DNA of 64,000 bases from Rhodospirillales bacterium (lineage in GTDB: Bacteria > Pseudomonadota > Alphaproteobacteria > Rhodospirillales > Casp-alpha2). The notes below the pieces were generated by a model, which was not told the DNA's origin, ran no database searches, and was given only the letters and a program-made list of their open reading frames with translations. Location of the stretch: NCBI GenBank assembly GCA_017640505.1, contig JAEPQO010000001.1, positions 698,625-762,624 on the forward strand, given 5' to 3'. Below, piece after piece: positions 52,867 through 61,486 of the stretch. Positions within the stretch are counted from its first letter, which is position 1. Every line of letters starts with the position of its first letter. The position numbers and the translations under genes were made by a program.

Positions 52867-53370
52867 TCAGGCGGCCTTGATCGGTGTGCGCGTCAGGTTG
52901 TCGGTGTTCTGACCTTCAATTCGGATCAGGCGCGTCGGCCCGTTGCGCAGCGGCGCGTGCACGGCGCCGGCCGGGTAGGCATGGGCATCGCCCGGCTTGA
53001 GCGAGTAAGAGCGGGTCTGTTTGACCAGCGCCGGATTATCGCCATCGGCGGGTTGCACGATTTCCCAGTCGGTCATTTCGGTTTCGCCCGCTGCCTGACC
53101 GTAAATCGCCCAGGTCGGGCCGTGGTCATGGGGGAAGCCCTCCTTGGGGCCCTGGTACACGTGCGCACAGATGCAGAATTTGAGCTCCGGATCTTCGTAA
53201 AGGACGCGGCGTTCCTGATCGCAGTCTTCCGGAAGATATGTCTCAACCAGATCCGGGTCGCGAAGGGCTTTCTCGACATGTTTGCGGACAGCTTCGATGC
53301 CGGCCGGGCCACTGTCGGCCTTGAGCGCATCGCGGCAATCGGCGGCAAACTCTTCGAGCGTATAGGACAT
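52867..53370 (-). CDS. Cysteine dioxygenase-like cupin
   Basis: A 167-residue cupin protein. The metal-binding block GFPHDHGPTWAIYGQAAGET supplies two His, and HAYPAGAVHAPL a third, the arrangement of cysteine dioxygenase-like thiol dioxygenases. The N-terminal helices (MSYTLEEFAADCRDALKA) also fit. The substrate is not evident. GGAGG precedes ATG 53370. First gene of the run to MaoC (seven bases later) and GST; the set hints at a sulfur or thiol compound pathway, which is an inference. Confidence 0.75.
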   Translation of the reverse strand: MSYTLEEFAADCRDALKADSGPAGIEAVRKHVEKALRDPDLVETYLPEDCDQERRVLYEDPELKFCICAHVYQGPKEGFPHDHGPTWAIYGQAAGETEMTDWEIVQPADGDNPALVKQTRSYSLKPGDAHAYPAGAVHAPLRNGPTRLIRIEGQNTDNLTRTPIKAA

Positions 53371-53498
53371 CTTTTCCTCCAGATGATCTTCGGTATGTAT
53401 TCCTTATATAGAATGCGTATCTTAAACCGTGAAGCGGTCGCATCAACCGCGCTTTAATTAATGGCGAAGGCCACTGACTTGGGGAGTAAGCCTGCGAA

Positions 53499-55028
53499 AT
53501 GACGCTTTCCGGACGCATCGGACTTGCCGCTGCCCTGTTTGCGACGTCGGCACTCGGTCTCATTCTCGAGATTGTTGCGGCGCGCCTGATCGCGCCTTAC
53601 GTCGGCATGTCGATTTATACGTGGACGGCCATCATCGCGACCGTCCTTGCCGGGATGTCGGCCGGCCACTGGATCGGCGGGCGTCTCGCCGAACGACCCG
53701 ATAGGCAAGGTCTCGGCATCATCGCGCTGATGCTGGCGCTGGCGACATTGAACGTGCTGGTCATTCCGGTGCTGCTGCGCTGGGCGGCACCGGCACTGCT
53801 GCAAGGCGACGGCGGGGTTGTCGTTGCGGTCAGCATGCTTTCCGGCGTGCTATTCTTCGTGCCGAGTCTTTTGATTGCGGGGGTTACGCCGATCCTGACC
53901 CGGATTGCGATCGACGCCGAACCGGGCCGCCGCGGTATTGTCATCGGCCGCATGTTTGCGCTGGGTGCCGGTGGTGCCATCCTTGGGACGCTTGCCGCAG
54001 GGTTTGTTTTCATCTCCTGGATCGGCTCGCAGGGGACTCTGCTCAGTATTGCCGCCGCGCTCGGATTGATGGCGGCGGGCTTTGCGCTGTGGACCCGCCA
54101 GGCGCGCACGGCGCAGGTATCGGCGCTGCTGGTGATCCTGGCAGCGGCATTTGCCGCCTTTCGGGCCGACGCACTGCTGGCAAGCGCCTGCGATGTGGAA
54201 AGCCGCTATTACTGTATCCGTATCGTCGATTTCAGCGCCGAAACGGATCGCGAGAGCCGCCTGATGGTGCTCGACCACATGGGGCACGGGATCAACGACA
54301 GGCATGACCCGACGCGGCTTCACAGTTCCTATGTCGAACTGACCGACCGCATGGTTGCACTCCGCTTTCCGGGCACCCTGAAACTCTCGAGCTATTTCAT
54401 CGGCGGCGGTGCGTATACATTGCCGCGTGCCTGGGCGGCGACCTACCCGCTCGGTACCCATGTCGTCGCCGAGGTTGATCCGATGGTGACGAAGCTTGCC
54501 CGTGAACGTATGTGGTTCGAGCCGTCCCCGGCCGTGCGCATCGGCCACGTCGACGGGCGGGTGCTACTGCGCGCGGCGAAGGATGCGTCGCTCGATGTCG
54601 TGATCGGCGATGCGTTTCACGATATCTCCGTACCGCAGCATTTGGTGACCTTGGAATTCGCGCAGGAAATCCGCGCCAAGCTTAGGCCGGACGGTGCGTA
54701 TGTCATGACGGTTATCGACGCGGCGCGTGAACCGAAATTCATGCTGTCGATGCTGAAGACGCTGCGCGAGGTGTTTCCGGCTGTCGAAATCTGGGTCGAT
54801 GACGAACAGATGGGCGGTGGCGGCCGATTGACGTATTTACTGTCCGCGTCGGATGTGCCTGCGCCGGTTTCGACGCTGACGTCCCGGCAGAACCCCGGGC
54901 GACGGTGGCATCGGGTCAACCCGGGCGCGGTGGCGGGTTCTCTGTCGCCGGACGACCTGCCGGTGCTGACCGACGATCTGGCGCCGGTGGACAGGCTGAT
55001 TGGGGTCGTCGCCGAACAGGCGCGCTAG
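53499..55028 (+). CDS. Membrane protein fused to a spermidine synthase-like domain
   Basis: A 509-residue two-part protein. The N-terminal half (about 1-235) holds about seven membrane helices, including GLAAALFATSALGLILEIVA and VVAVSMLSGVLFFVPSLLIA. The cytoplasmic C-terminal half is a spermidine synthase/methyltransferase-like Rossmann domain with YFIGGGAYTLPRAWA (nucleotide-binding), VAEVDPMVTKLARE and VVIGDAFHDISVPQHLVT, where the Asp of GDAF corresponds to the catalytic region. True polyamine synthesis is not established for these fusions. Its stop TAG lies inside the first copy of a 25-bp tandem repeat. Confidence 0.85.
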   Translation: MTLSGRIGLAAALFATSALGLILEIVAARLIAPYVGMSIYTWTAIIATVLAGMSAGHWIGGRLAERPDRQGLGIIALMLALATLNVLVIPVLLRWAAPALLQGDGGVVVAVSMLSGVLFFVPSLLIAGVTPILTRIAIDAEPGRRGIVIGRMFALGAGGAILGTLAAGFVFISWIGSQGTLLSIAAALGLMAAGFALWTRQARTAQVSALLVILAAAFAAFRADALLASACDVESRYYCIRIVDFSAETDRESRLMVLDHMGHGINDRHDPTRLHSSYVELTDRMVALRFPGTLKLSSYFIGGGAYTLPRAWAATYPLGTHVVAEVDPMVTKLARERMWFEPSPAVRIGHVDGRVLLRAAKDASLDVVIGDAFHDISVPQHLVTLEFAQEIRAKLRPDGAYVMTVIDAAREPKFMLSMLKTLREVFPAVEIWVDDEQMGGGGRLTYLLSASDVPAPVSTLTSRQNPGRRWHRVNPGAVAGSLSPDDLPVLTDDLAPVDRLIGVVAEQAR

Positions 55029-55103
55029 ATAAGCCGCCGAACAGGCGCGCTAGATACGTCGCCGAACAGGCGCGCTAGATACGCCGCCGAACAGGCGCGC
55101 TAG
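55011..55103. repeat. Four-copy 25-bp tandem repeat at the junction of two convergent genes
   Basis: Units start at 55011, 55036, 55061 and 55086, a strict 25-base period, each opening with GCCGAACAGGCGCGCTAG and followed by a seven-base variable part (the last unit is cut short). Every unit holds a CTAG that reads as TAG on both strands. The left gene ends in copy 1 (55026-55028) and the right gene ends in copy 4 (55100-55102). Confidence 0.97.
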
Positions 55104-55780
55104 GACCGCATCCTCTCCTTCGCGGCGGCTACGAGGGCGTTGAAAAGGCGCTGTTGTCGCGGCTGCCAGAACAGAAACTCCGGATGCCATTGAACGCCGA
55201 GCAGAAAACGCCCGCCCTTGCGTTCGATCCCCTGGATCATCCCGTGCTCGTCCCGCGCGGCGACATCGAACCCGTCGCCGAGCGCATCGACCGCTTGGTG
55301 ATGCAGGCTGTTGACGTTGCAATGATCGACCCGCAGCAGTTCTCTGAGCCGGGTATCGGGGAGGATGTCGACGCACTTGCGGGGCAGGACCGTCCTTAAC
55401 TGCGGCGCGTCCTTGAAGATCTTTCGGATTTCCGTATGCAGCGAACCGCCGTAAAAAACGTTCATGATCTGAGAACCGCGGCAAATGCCGAGGACGGGCA
55501 GGCCGAGTTCATCTGCGGTCTTGAGCGCGTTCAACTCGATCTCGTCGCGCCGCGGATCGACACGAACGTCGACCGACACTTCCCCGCCGTAAAGCGTCGC
55601 CGAGATATCATCGCCGCCGCCGATAACAAGACCGTCGAGCTCGTCCGTCGGATAGGGCTTGTCCCAGGTTATTCGGACGCTGCGTCCGCCGGCACGCCAA
55701 ACCGCAAGGCGGTTCAGGAACGTCATGATTCGGCCTTTGCGGCGTGACCCGGTTACACCGATGAGAGGCTTTTCCCGCAT
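55100..55780 (-). CDS. Class I glutamine amidotransferase, PuuD/gamma-glutamyl-GABA hydrolase family
   Basis: A 226-residue peptidase C26-type hydrolase. The catalytic triad is Cys100 in LGICRGSQIMN, His199 and Glu201 in QWHPEF; VIGGGDDISATLYGG near residue 52 is the oxyanion region. PuuD proteins split gamma-glutamyl amides made during polyamine use, but this subgroup is broad. The last codons and stop lie in copy 4 of the tandem repeat, so its C-terminus (ERMRS) has been shaped by the repeat boundary. Confidence 0.88.
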   Translation of the reverse strand: MREKPLIGVTGSRRKGRIMTFLNRLAVWRAGGRSVRITWDKPYPTDELDGLVIGGGDDISATLYGGEVSVDVRVDPRRDEIELNALKTADELGLPVLGICRGSQIMNVFYGGSLHTEIRKIFKDAPQLRTVLPRKCVDILPDTRLRELLRVDHCNVNSLHHQAVDALGDGFDVAARDEHGMIQGIERKGGRFLLGVQWHPEFLFWQPRQQRLFNALVAAAKERMRS

Positions 55781-55900
55781 ACCTGACGGTATATGGGGGC
55801 AGATACACGTATTTTCAAACCGCGGCCCTTGCCCAGCGCCCGGTGTTCATGGACATTTAACGCCCGACAATAAAGGCCGAAAAACAAGGGGAAGCCATCG

Positions 55901-57094
55901 ATGCGCGCACTTTCACATGTCCGGGTGCTCGACCTGACCAACGTCCTGGCGGGGCCATTCTGCTGCCATCAACTCGCACACATGGGCGCCGACGTGGTGA
56001 AGGTCGAGGTGCCGGGGTCCGGCGATCTCGCACGGCAACTGGGCGGCGACCCGGAACTCAACGAAAAGAAGATGGGGGTCTCTTTTCTTGCCCAGAACGC
56101 CGGCAAGCGTTCGATCGAGATCAACCTGAAAAGTCCGCGCGGTAAGGAACTGTTCCGCGAACTGGTCAGAACGTCCGACGTGGTGGTCGAGAACTTCCGC
56201 CCGGGTGTCATGGACCGGCTCGGCGTCGGGTTCGACGTCCTCAAGCAAGACAATCCAAAGCTGATCTATTGCGCGATTTCGGGGTTCGGCCAGGACGGGC
56301 CGCTTCGCGACCTGCCGGCATACGACCAGATCGTCCAGGGGATGTCGGGCGTCATGAGCATCACCGGCGCGCCCGATACCGCGCCTTACCGCGTCGGGTA
56401 TCCGGTGTCGGATACGGTCGGCGGCATGACGGCGGCATTCGCGATAGCCGCGCAGCTTGCGCAACCGGACCGCACGGCGCATTTCATCGATGTTTCGATG
56501 CTCGAAGCCACGCTCGCCACCATGGGGTGGGTGGTATCGAACTATCTTGTTGCAGGGACTGTGCCGAGCCCGATCGGGAACAATAACTTTACGGCAAGCC
56601 CGTCCGGGACGTTCAAAACGGGTGACGGCCTTCTCAATATTGCCGCCAACAAGCAGGAACAATTCGAAGCCGTCTGCGACGTGATCGGCAGGCCTGAGCT
56701 GAAAACGGACGAGAGGTTCGCTGCCCGTCAGGCCCGGCTCGACAACCGCGCTGCGCTGACGGCGGAACTCGAGGCGGCCATGGCGGCCAGGTCTGCATCG
56801 GAATGGCGTCAGTTGATGAACGATGCCGGTGTGCCGGCGGGCGAGGTGCTCAGCGTCCCCAACGTGCTGGCACACCCGCAGATCGCGGACCGTGGCATGA
56901 TCGGTGCATTCACGGACCCGCCCGGTGTCGGCCGCGACATTCGGCTGGCGCGCACCGGCTACAAGATCGATGGCGCGCCCGCCAGCGTCGATGCGCCGCC
57001 GCCGACGCTCGGCCAGCACTCGGCGGAAATTCTCAAGGAACTCGGCTACGACGACGACGGGATTCAGAAACTCCGGGAGGAAGGCGCCTTTTAG
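55901..57094 (+). CDS. CaiB/BaiF family (class III) CoA transferase
   Basis: A 397-residue CoA transferase. The N-terminal LSHVRVLDLTNVLAGPF, KVEVPGSGDLARQL and NLKSPRGKELFRELV are family-typical, as is the covalent catalytic Asp, here Asp197 in HFIDVSMLEATLATM. AAGGGGAA precedes the start. The donor and acceptor acids are unknown. First gene of a plus-strand run with a DapA-like lyase, an FAD oxidoreductase and a hydroxyproline epimerase, though 78 bases of spacing to the next gene leave room for a separate promoter. Confidence 0.92.
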   Translation: MRALSHVRVLDLTNVLAGPFCCHQLAHMGADVVKVEVPGSGDLARQLGGDPELNEKKMGVSFLAQNAGKRSIEINLKSPRGKELFRELVRTSDVVVENFRPGVMDRLGVGFDVLKQDNPKLIYCAISGFGQDGPLRDLPAYDQIVQGMSGVMSITGAPDTAPYRVGYPVSDTVGGMTAAFAIAAQLAQPDRTAHFIDVSMLEATLATMGWVVSNYLVAGTVPSPIGNNNFTASPSGTFKTGDGLLNIAANKQEQFEAVCDVIGRPELKTDERFAARQARLDNRAALTAELEAAMAARSASEWRQLMNDAGVPAGEVLSVPNVLAHPQIADRGMIGAFTDPPGVGRDIRLARTGYKIDGAPASVDAPPPTLGQHSAEILKELGYDDDGIQKLREEGAF

Positions 57095-57172
57095 CCGCTG
57101 GGCATTGCCACGCCGGGACGCGTCCCCGATACTGCCGCGGGCGGGGTTATCGAGATGACGAAAGGGACGACA

Positions 57173-58069
57173 ATGAGTATCGACTGGCAGGGTGTGTTCC
57201 CGGCGCTGATGACGGAGTTCAAGGAAGACGGCGCGCTCGATCTGGAGGCGACGCAACGTCATATCCAGTCCTGCATGGATGCCGGGATCGAGGGCCTCGT
57301 GATGCTGGGCACCCTCGGTGAAAACCCGTCCCTGACCCCGGACGAAAAGGAACAGGTGCTGCGCGCCGCCGTCGAAGCGGCGGGCGGCAAGATTCCGGTC
57401 CTCACCGGGGTCGCCGAATATACGACGGCGTTCGGTATCGATTTCGTCAAACGCGCCGAGCGCGCCGGCTGCGCCGGACTGATGGCGTTGCCGTGCATGG
57501 TCTATCAGCAGGACAGTCAGGAAGCGATCACGCACTTCAAGACCCTGGCGGCCGCGACCGACCTGCCGATGATGATCTACAACAACCCGGTCGCCTATAA
57601 GGTGGACCTGAGTCCGAAGGATTTTGCCGAATTGGCATCCGTCGAGAACATCGTCGCGGTCAAGGAATCGTCGCACGACAGCCGCCGCATCACGGACATG
57701 TTCAACGAGGTCGGCGACCGCTATGTCATCTTCTGTGGCGTTGACGACCTGGTTCTGGAAAACGCGTTGTTCGGCGCCGTCGGTTGGGTCTGCGGTTTGG
57801 TGAACAGTTTTCCGAAAGAAGCGGTGCAGCTTTTCAAGCTTGCCCGCGCGGGGAATGTTGCCGAGGCCTACGAACTCTACAAATGGTTCATGCCGCTTTT
57901 GCACCTCGATGTCGATGTGAAGCTGGTGCAGATGATCAAGCTGGCGAACCAGCTGACGGGCGAGGGATCGGAGAATGTCCGGCCGCCGCGCCTCAAGCTC
58001 GCGGGCGCCGAACGCGCCATGGTCGAACAGGTGGTTGCCCGCGCGCTCGAAACGCGACCCAATCTCTGA
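57173..58069 (+). CDS. DapA-family lyase/deaminase, probable pyrroline-4-hydroxy-2-carboxylate deaminase
   Basis: A 298-residue (beta/alpha)8 aldolase of the DHDPS/NAL family. Schiff-base Lys164 is in VAVKESSHD and the catalytic Tyr136 in MMIYNNPVAYK; the start GVFPALMTEFKEDGALDLEA and TLGENPSLTPDEK match the family. Because its neighbours are an FAD oxidoreductase and a 4-hydroxyproline epimerase, the best guess is the deaminase that turns pyrroline-4-hydroxy-2-carboxylate into 2-oxoglutarate semialdehyde. That is from context, since sequence alone does not separate it from other subfamilies. ATG 57173 has AAAGGGA upstream. Confidence 0.85.
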   Translation: MSIDWQGVFPALMTEFKEDGALDLEATQRHIQSCMDAGIEGLVMLGTLGENPSLTPDEKEQVLRAAVEAAGGKIPVLTGVAEYTTAFGIDFVKRAERAGCAGLMALPCMVYQQDSQEAITHFKTLAAATDLPMMIYNNPVAYKVDLSPKDFAELASVENIVAVKESSHDSRRITDMFNEVGDRYVIFCGVDDLVLENALFGAVGWVCGLVNSFPKEAVQLFKLARAGNVAEAYELYKWFMPLLHLDVDVKLVQMIKLANQLTGEGSENVRPPRLKLAGAERAMVEQVVARALETRPNL

Positions 58070-58084
58070 TCGCCGGCAGTTACT

Positions 58085-59350
58085 ATGCAAAATCAGGATT
58101 CTTCCGCGCTTCCGCACATGACGGTGCTCGGCAACGGTATTGTCGGGCTGGCGTGCGCGTATGCGTTGCTCGAGGATGGGCGGGCGGTCACCATTATCGA
58201 TCGCGGTCCGCCGGATGACGGCACGTCGACCGGCAACGCCGGCGCCATCGCCGCCGCCGAAATGATTCCGATCGCCGAGCCGGGTATCTGGAAAAAGCTG
58301 CCCGGCATGTTGCTCGATCCGTTGGGGCCGCTTTACCTGCGCCTTGCGCATCTGCCGAAGCTGGTGCCGTGGTTCTATCGGTTTTTACAGGCCTGCCGAC
58401 CCGAAGATCACCACAAGGGGATTGCCGCGCTGGCGGCGTTGCTCGGCCGGTCCATGGAAACGCATCTTGCGGTGCTGCAACGGATCGGTGCGCAGGACAT
58501 GTTGCGCCGGAACGGGACGCTGTTCATTTACCGCACCGAAGAGGCGTTCAAGGCAGAAGCCGATCACTGGCGTCAGAGAATGGCGCACGGCATCGACGCA
58601 ACGCCGCTCGACCGGGACGGCGTGCTGGAGCATGAGCCCGACCTGGGGCCGGAGGCACGCCTCGGTTACTTCACGCCGGACTGGGCACATTACCGGGATC
58701 CGAAGGTCCTCGTCACCGCGCTGGCGGATCATCTTCGCGCGCGCGGCGTTCTGTTCGAGCGTGCCGAGGTCTCGGGGCTTGAGAGATCCGGCGACGGCGT
58801 CACGGCGCTGATTGCCGAAGGCGGCCGGCGGATCGCGGTCGAGCATCTCGTGATCTGCGCGGGGGCCTGGTCGGGGCGGCTGTCGAAACAGCTGGGTGAC
58901 CCGTTCCCGATCGAAGCCGATCGCGGCTACAACACCACATTGCCCGAACCGGGCGTGGACATCCGTCACATGGTGACGTTCGCCGAGGACAATTTCGTGA
59001 TGACGCCGATGCAGATGGGCCTGCGTATCGGCGGTTCGGTGGAAATGGGGGGGCTGGACGCGACGCCCAACTATCAGCGATCCAAGGCGCTGGTGTCGCT
59101 GGCCAAACGCTACATTCCGGACCTGAACACCACGGGCGGGACGGAGTGGATGGGGCACCGTCCCGGCACGCCGAATTCGATCCCCGTGATTTCGCCGTCG
59201 CCGCACGTTGGCAATGTGCATTATGCGTTCGGGCATGGGCATCTGGGGCTCACCATGTCGTTCGTGACCGGGCGACTGATCGCCGACATGATTGCAGGTC
59301 GCGATTCCGGCGTGGATATGGCACCCTACCGTATCGACCGTTACCGCTGA
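58085..59350 (+). CDS. FAD-dependent D-amino-acid oxidoreductase (DadA-like), probable D-hydroxyproline dehydrogenase
   Basis: A 421-residue DAO-family flavoenzyme. The dinucleotide fold is VLGNGIVGLACAYALLEDGR with the acidic end of strand two in TIIDRGPP. The substrate-domain and C-terminal FAD contacts (WMGHRPGTPNSIPVI, HYAFGHGHLGLTMS) are those of DadA-like dehydrogenases. In context it would oxidise cis-4-hydroxy-D-proline, the product of the epimerase encoded ten bases downstream. Fifteen bases separate it from the DapA-like gene, so they are co-transcribed. Confidence 0.9.
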   Translation: MQNQDSSALPHMTVLGNGIVGLACAYALLEDGRAVTIIDRGPPDDGTSTGNAGAIAAAEMIPIAEPGIWKKLPGMLLDPLGPLYLRLAHLPKLVPWFYRFLQACRPEDHHKGIAALAALLGRSMETHLAVLQRIGAQDMLRRNGTLFIYRTEEAFKAEADHWRQRMAHGIDATPLDRDGVLEHEPDLGPEARLGYFTPDWAHYRDPKVLVTALADHLRARGVLFERAEVSGLERSGDGVTALIAEGGRRIAVEHLVICAGAWSGRLSKQLGDPFPIEADRGYNTTLPEPGVDIRHMVTFAEDNFVMTPMQMGLRIGGSVEMGGLDATPNYQRSKALVSLAKRYIPDLNTTGGTEWMGHRPGTPNSIPVISPSPHVGNVHYAFGHGHLGLTMSFVTGRLIADMIAGRDSGVDMAPYRIDRYR

Positions 59351-59360
59351 GGAGCGCGCG

Positions 59361-60362
59361 ATGGCGGGGCACACATTCTTTTGCGTTGATGGGCATACCT
59401 GCGGCAATCCCGTTCGCATGGTCGTGGGCGGCGCACCGCAGCTGAAGGGTGCCGACATGATCGCGCGGCGGCGTCATTTTCTTGATGAGTATGATTGGAT
59501 CCGGACGGCATTGATGTTCGAGCCGCGGGGCCACGAGGTCATGTCCGGGTCGATCCTTTATCCGCCGACCCGCGATGACTGTGACGTGGCGATCCTCTAT
59601 ATCGAAACGTCGGGGTGTCTGCCGATGTGCGGGCACGGCACCATCGGCACGGTGACCTTCATGATCGAACGCGGTGTCGTCAGCCCGGCGGAACCCGGTG
59701 TAGCACGACTCGACACGCCCGCCGGCGTCGTCGAGGCGCACTATGAAATGAACGGCGATCACGTCGATAGCGTGCGCATCAGAAATGTCGCCTGCTTCCT
59801 TGCCGACACGGATTTATCGGTGGATGTGCCGGGCTTGGGAGAGATCACGTTCGACGTCGCTTATGGCGGCAATTTTTATGCGATCATCGAATCCCAGGAA
59901 AACATGCGCGACATGGCCGATCTGACGCCCGGTGAAATCCAGCGCCTGAGTCCCATCGTTCGCAACCTGGTGAACGAGAAGTACGATTTTCAGCATCCGG
60001 AACAGCCCGCGATCAGCGGCGTCAGTCACGTCATGTGGACGGGTGAGCCGACACAGGAAGGCGTGCACGGCCGAAATGCGGTTTTCTATGGCGACAAGGC
60101 CATCGACCGCTCACCGTGCGGGACCGGGACATCGGCACGAATGGCGCAGCGTCATGCCAAGGGACTGTTAAACGTCGGTGACGATTACCGCCACGAGAGC
60201 ATTATCGGTTCGATCTTCGACGGCCGCGTCGAGGCGGAGACGACCGTCGGCAACAAGCCCGCCATCGTGCCATCGATTGCCGGTTGGGCGCGGATGCATG
60301 GACTTAATACGATCTTTGTCGATGAGCGCGACCCGTTCATGCACGGGTTCATATTGAAGTAA
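59361..60362 (+). CDS. 4-hydroxyproline 2-epimerase (proline racemase family)
   Basis: A 333-residue proline racemase-family enzyme. Both catalytic cysteines are present: Cys90 in LPMCGHGTIGT and Cys253 in RSPCGTGTSARMA. Two Cys indicate an epimerase or racemase rather than the hydroxyproline dehydratase, where one is Thr. It also begins FFCVDGHTCGNPVRMVVGG, as in 4-hydroxyproline epimerases. GAGGAG precedes ATG 59361. Conversion of trans-4-hydroxy-L-proline to cis-4-hydroxy-D-proline would feed the upstream oxidoreductase and deaminase. Proline-betaine derivatives are other possible substrates. Confidence 0.92.
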   Translation: MAGHTFFCVDGHTCGNPVRMVVGGAPQLKGADMIARRRHFLDEYDWIRTALMFEPRGHEVMSGSILYPPTRDDCDVAILYIETSGCLPMCGHGTIGTVTFMIERGVVSPAEPGVARLDTPAGVVEAHYEMNGDHVDSVRIRNVACFLADTDLSVDVPGLGEITFDVAYGGNFYAIIESQENMRDMADLTPGEIQRLSPIVRNLVNEKYDFQHPEQPAISGVSHVMWTGEPTQEGVHGRNAVFYGDKAIDRSPCGTGTSARMAQRHAKGLLNVGDDYRHESIIGSIFDGRVEAETTVGNKPAIVPSIAGWARMHGLNTIFVDERDPFMHGFILK

Positions 60363-60368
60363 AAAGTT

Positions 60369-60412
60369 ACCCCTCACCGGCGGCAATCGAAGCAAACCGC
60401 GCGGTGAGGGGT
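60369..60412 (+). terminator. Hairpin after the epimerase gene, possible terminator
   Basis: ACCCCTCACC (60369-60378) pairs fully with GGTGAGGGGT (60403-60412) around a 24-base loop, seven bases after the epimerase stop. There is no T run, so it may act as an RNA-stabilising or weak termination structure. Confidence 0.45.
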
Positions 60413-60494
60413 TCCCTAAGTTTTCAGTGCGGGCCGGCTTGCCCTTGATGTTGATAGATGCCGGTTGCCCTCAGAGATTCGTATGCGTTGGAGC

Positions 60495-61337
60495 CTAAAT
60501 GTTCGTGTGCGCCGGTTTACCGGCGACGCCCTTGTAGAGAACGCCCTGACGCAGCGCCATGATGCGGTCGTGTTCGGCCATGGCGGCGGCGTCCATGTCG
60601 GCTTCTGGCGGAACCTCATGGATGAAGTTGCCATGGGTGTCTTCACCGCGCACCAGCCAGGCGCTGTCGCCGTCGGCATTGATCTGTTTGACGTCGGGGG
60701 CAATGAAGCGGACGGCAATGCCGATGCGCCGGTCGTCCGATTGGTTCGGTGCCGACGCATGCACGGTGCGGATGTTGTGGAGCGAAATCTCACCCGGCTC
60801 CAGTTCCAGGTAGGCGGCCTTGTCTTCGTCGACGTCGACGGCGATTTCCTGGCCGCGGGTCAGCAGGTTTTCCTTCGCCAGCGTGTCCTTGTGTTCGATC
60901 TGTTCCCACTTATGGGTGCCGGGCATCATCTTCATGCAGCCGGACTTCCGATTGGCGGGTGAGAGCGCGATCCAGGCCGTCACGACATCGGGTTTCGAGA
61001 GGCCCCAGTATGTGCTGTCCTGGTGCCACGACACATATGACGGCGAGTGCGCATCCTTGATGAACAAGCTCAGGCCCCAGACCATCAGGTTCGGTCCCAG
61101 CACGTCTTCCACCGCGTCCAGAATGCCGGGGTGCGAGCCGAGGTCGCGCGCCCAGGTCTGCAGCAGGTAAAGCTTCTGTCCCTTGGACATTTCGTACCAG
61201 CCGTCGTGGCTTGCCTCGTAAGCTTCGAACTTCTTGCGGAAGCCGGCGGCCGTTTCCGTATCCATGACACGGATCGGCGCGAAGTAGCCGTCGCGGTGAT
61301 ACTGCTCGATCTGCTCGTCGGTAAGTGCTTTACCCAT
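60495..61337 (-). CDS. Phytanoyl-CoA dioxygenase (PhyH) family 2-oxoglutarate/Fe(II) oxygenase
   Basis: A 280-residue PhyH-family dioxygenase. The iron ligands His105 and Asp107 are in SWHQDSTYWG, the distal His in TVHASAPNQS, with an Arg for 2-oxoglutarate in RRIGIAVRF. The early LTDEQIEQYHRDGYFAPIRV is usual for the family. ATG 61337 has GAGGAA upstream. Family members hydroxylate small molecules such as ectoine and amino acids. It diverges from a LysR gene with 149 bases between, and converges on the epimerase operon, so a role in the same imino-acid pathway is likely but unproven. Confidence 0.88.
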   Translation of the reverse strand: MGKALTDEQIEQYHRDGYFAPIRVMDTETAAGFRKKFEAYEASHDGWYEMSKGQKLYLLQTWARDLGSHPGILDAVEDVLGPNLMVWGLSLFIKDAHSPSYVSWHQDSTYWGLSKPDVVTAWIALSPANRKSGCMKMMPGTHKWEQIEHKDTLAKENLLTRGQEIAVDVDEDKAAYLELEPGEISLHNIRTVHASAPNQSDDRRIGIAVRFIAPDVKQINADGDSAWLVRGEDTHGNFIHEVPPEADMDAAAMAEHDRIMALRQGVLYKGVAGKPAHTNI

Positions 61338-61423
61338 GATGTTCCTCGATACCCGGCCACGTTTTTCGTGCCTGTTGAGCGAACGATACACATTCGCAGC
61401 GGCCACGGCTATTTTTGCTGATT

Positions 61424-61445
61424 ATAAATTTTACTTATGATAAGT
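61424..61445. promoter_or_regulatory. Candidate LysR-type operator
   Basis: In the AT-rich gap between the dioxygenase and lysR-type genes, ATAA-N7-TTAT (61424-61438) overlaps the palindrome ACTTATGATAAGT (61433-61445). The form and place, about 45-60 bases before the regulator gene, fit a LysR recognition and activation site. Confidence 0.5.
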
Positions 61446-61486
61446 TTCTGTGGTCAGCGGATTGAGCGAATTCAGGGTGTCTTGCG

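Noticed and set aside
53395-53430. Operator-like inverted repeat before the spermidine synthase-like gene
   Set aside because: The arms around TTATATA match only about seven of ten bases, too weak without other support.
55011-55103. CRISPR-like array
   Set aside because: Units are directly contiguous (25-base period with only a few variable bases), without unique spacers of normal length and without cas genes.
55913-58351. 812-codon open frame on the minus strand
   Set aside because: It is antisense to the CoA transferase and DapA-like genes, with Arg/His-rich composition typical of a shadow frame and no recognisable domain.
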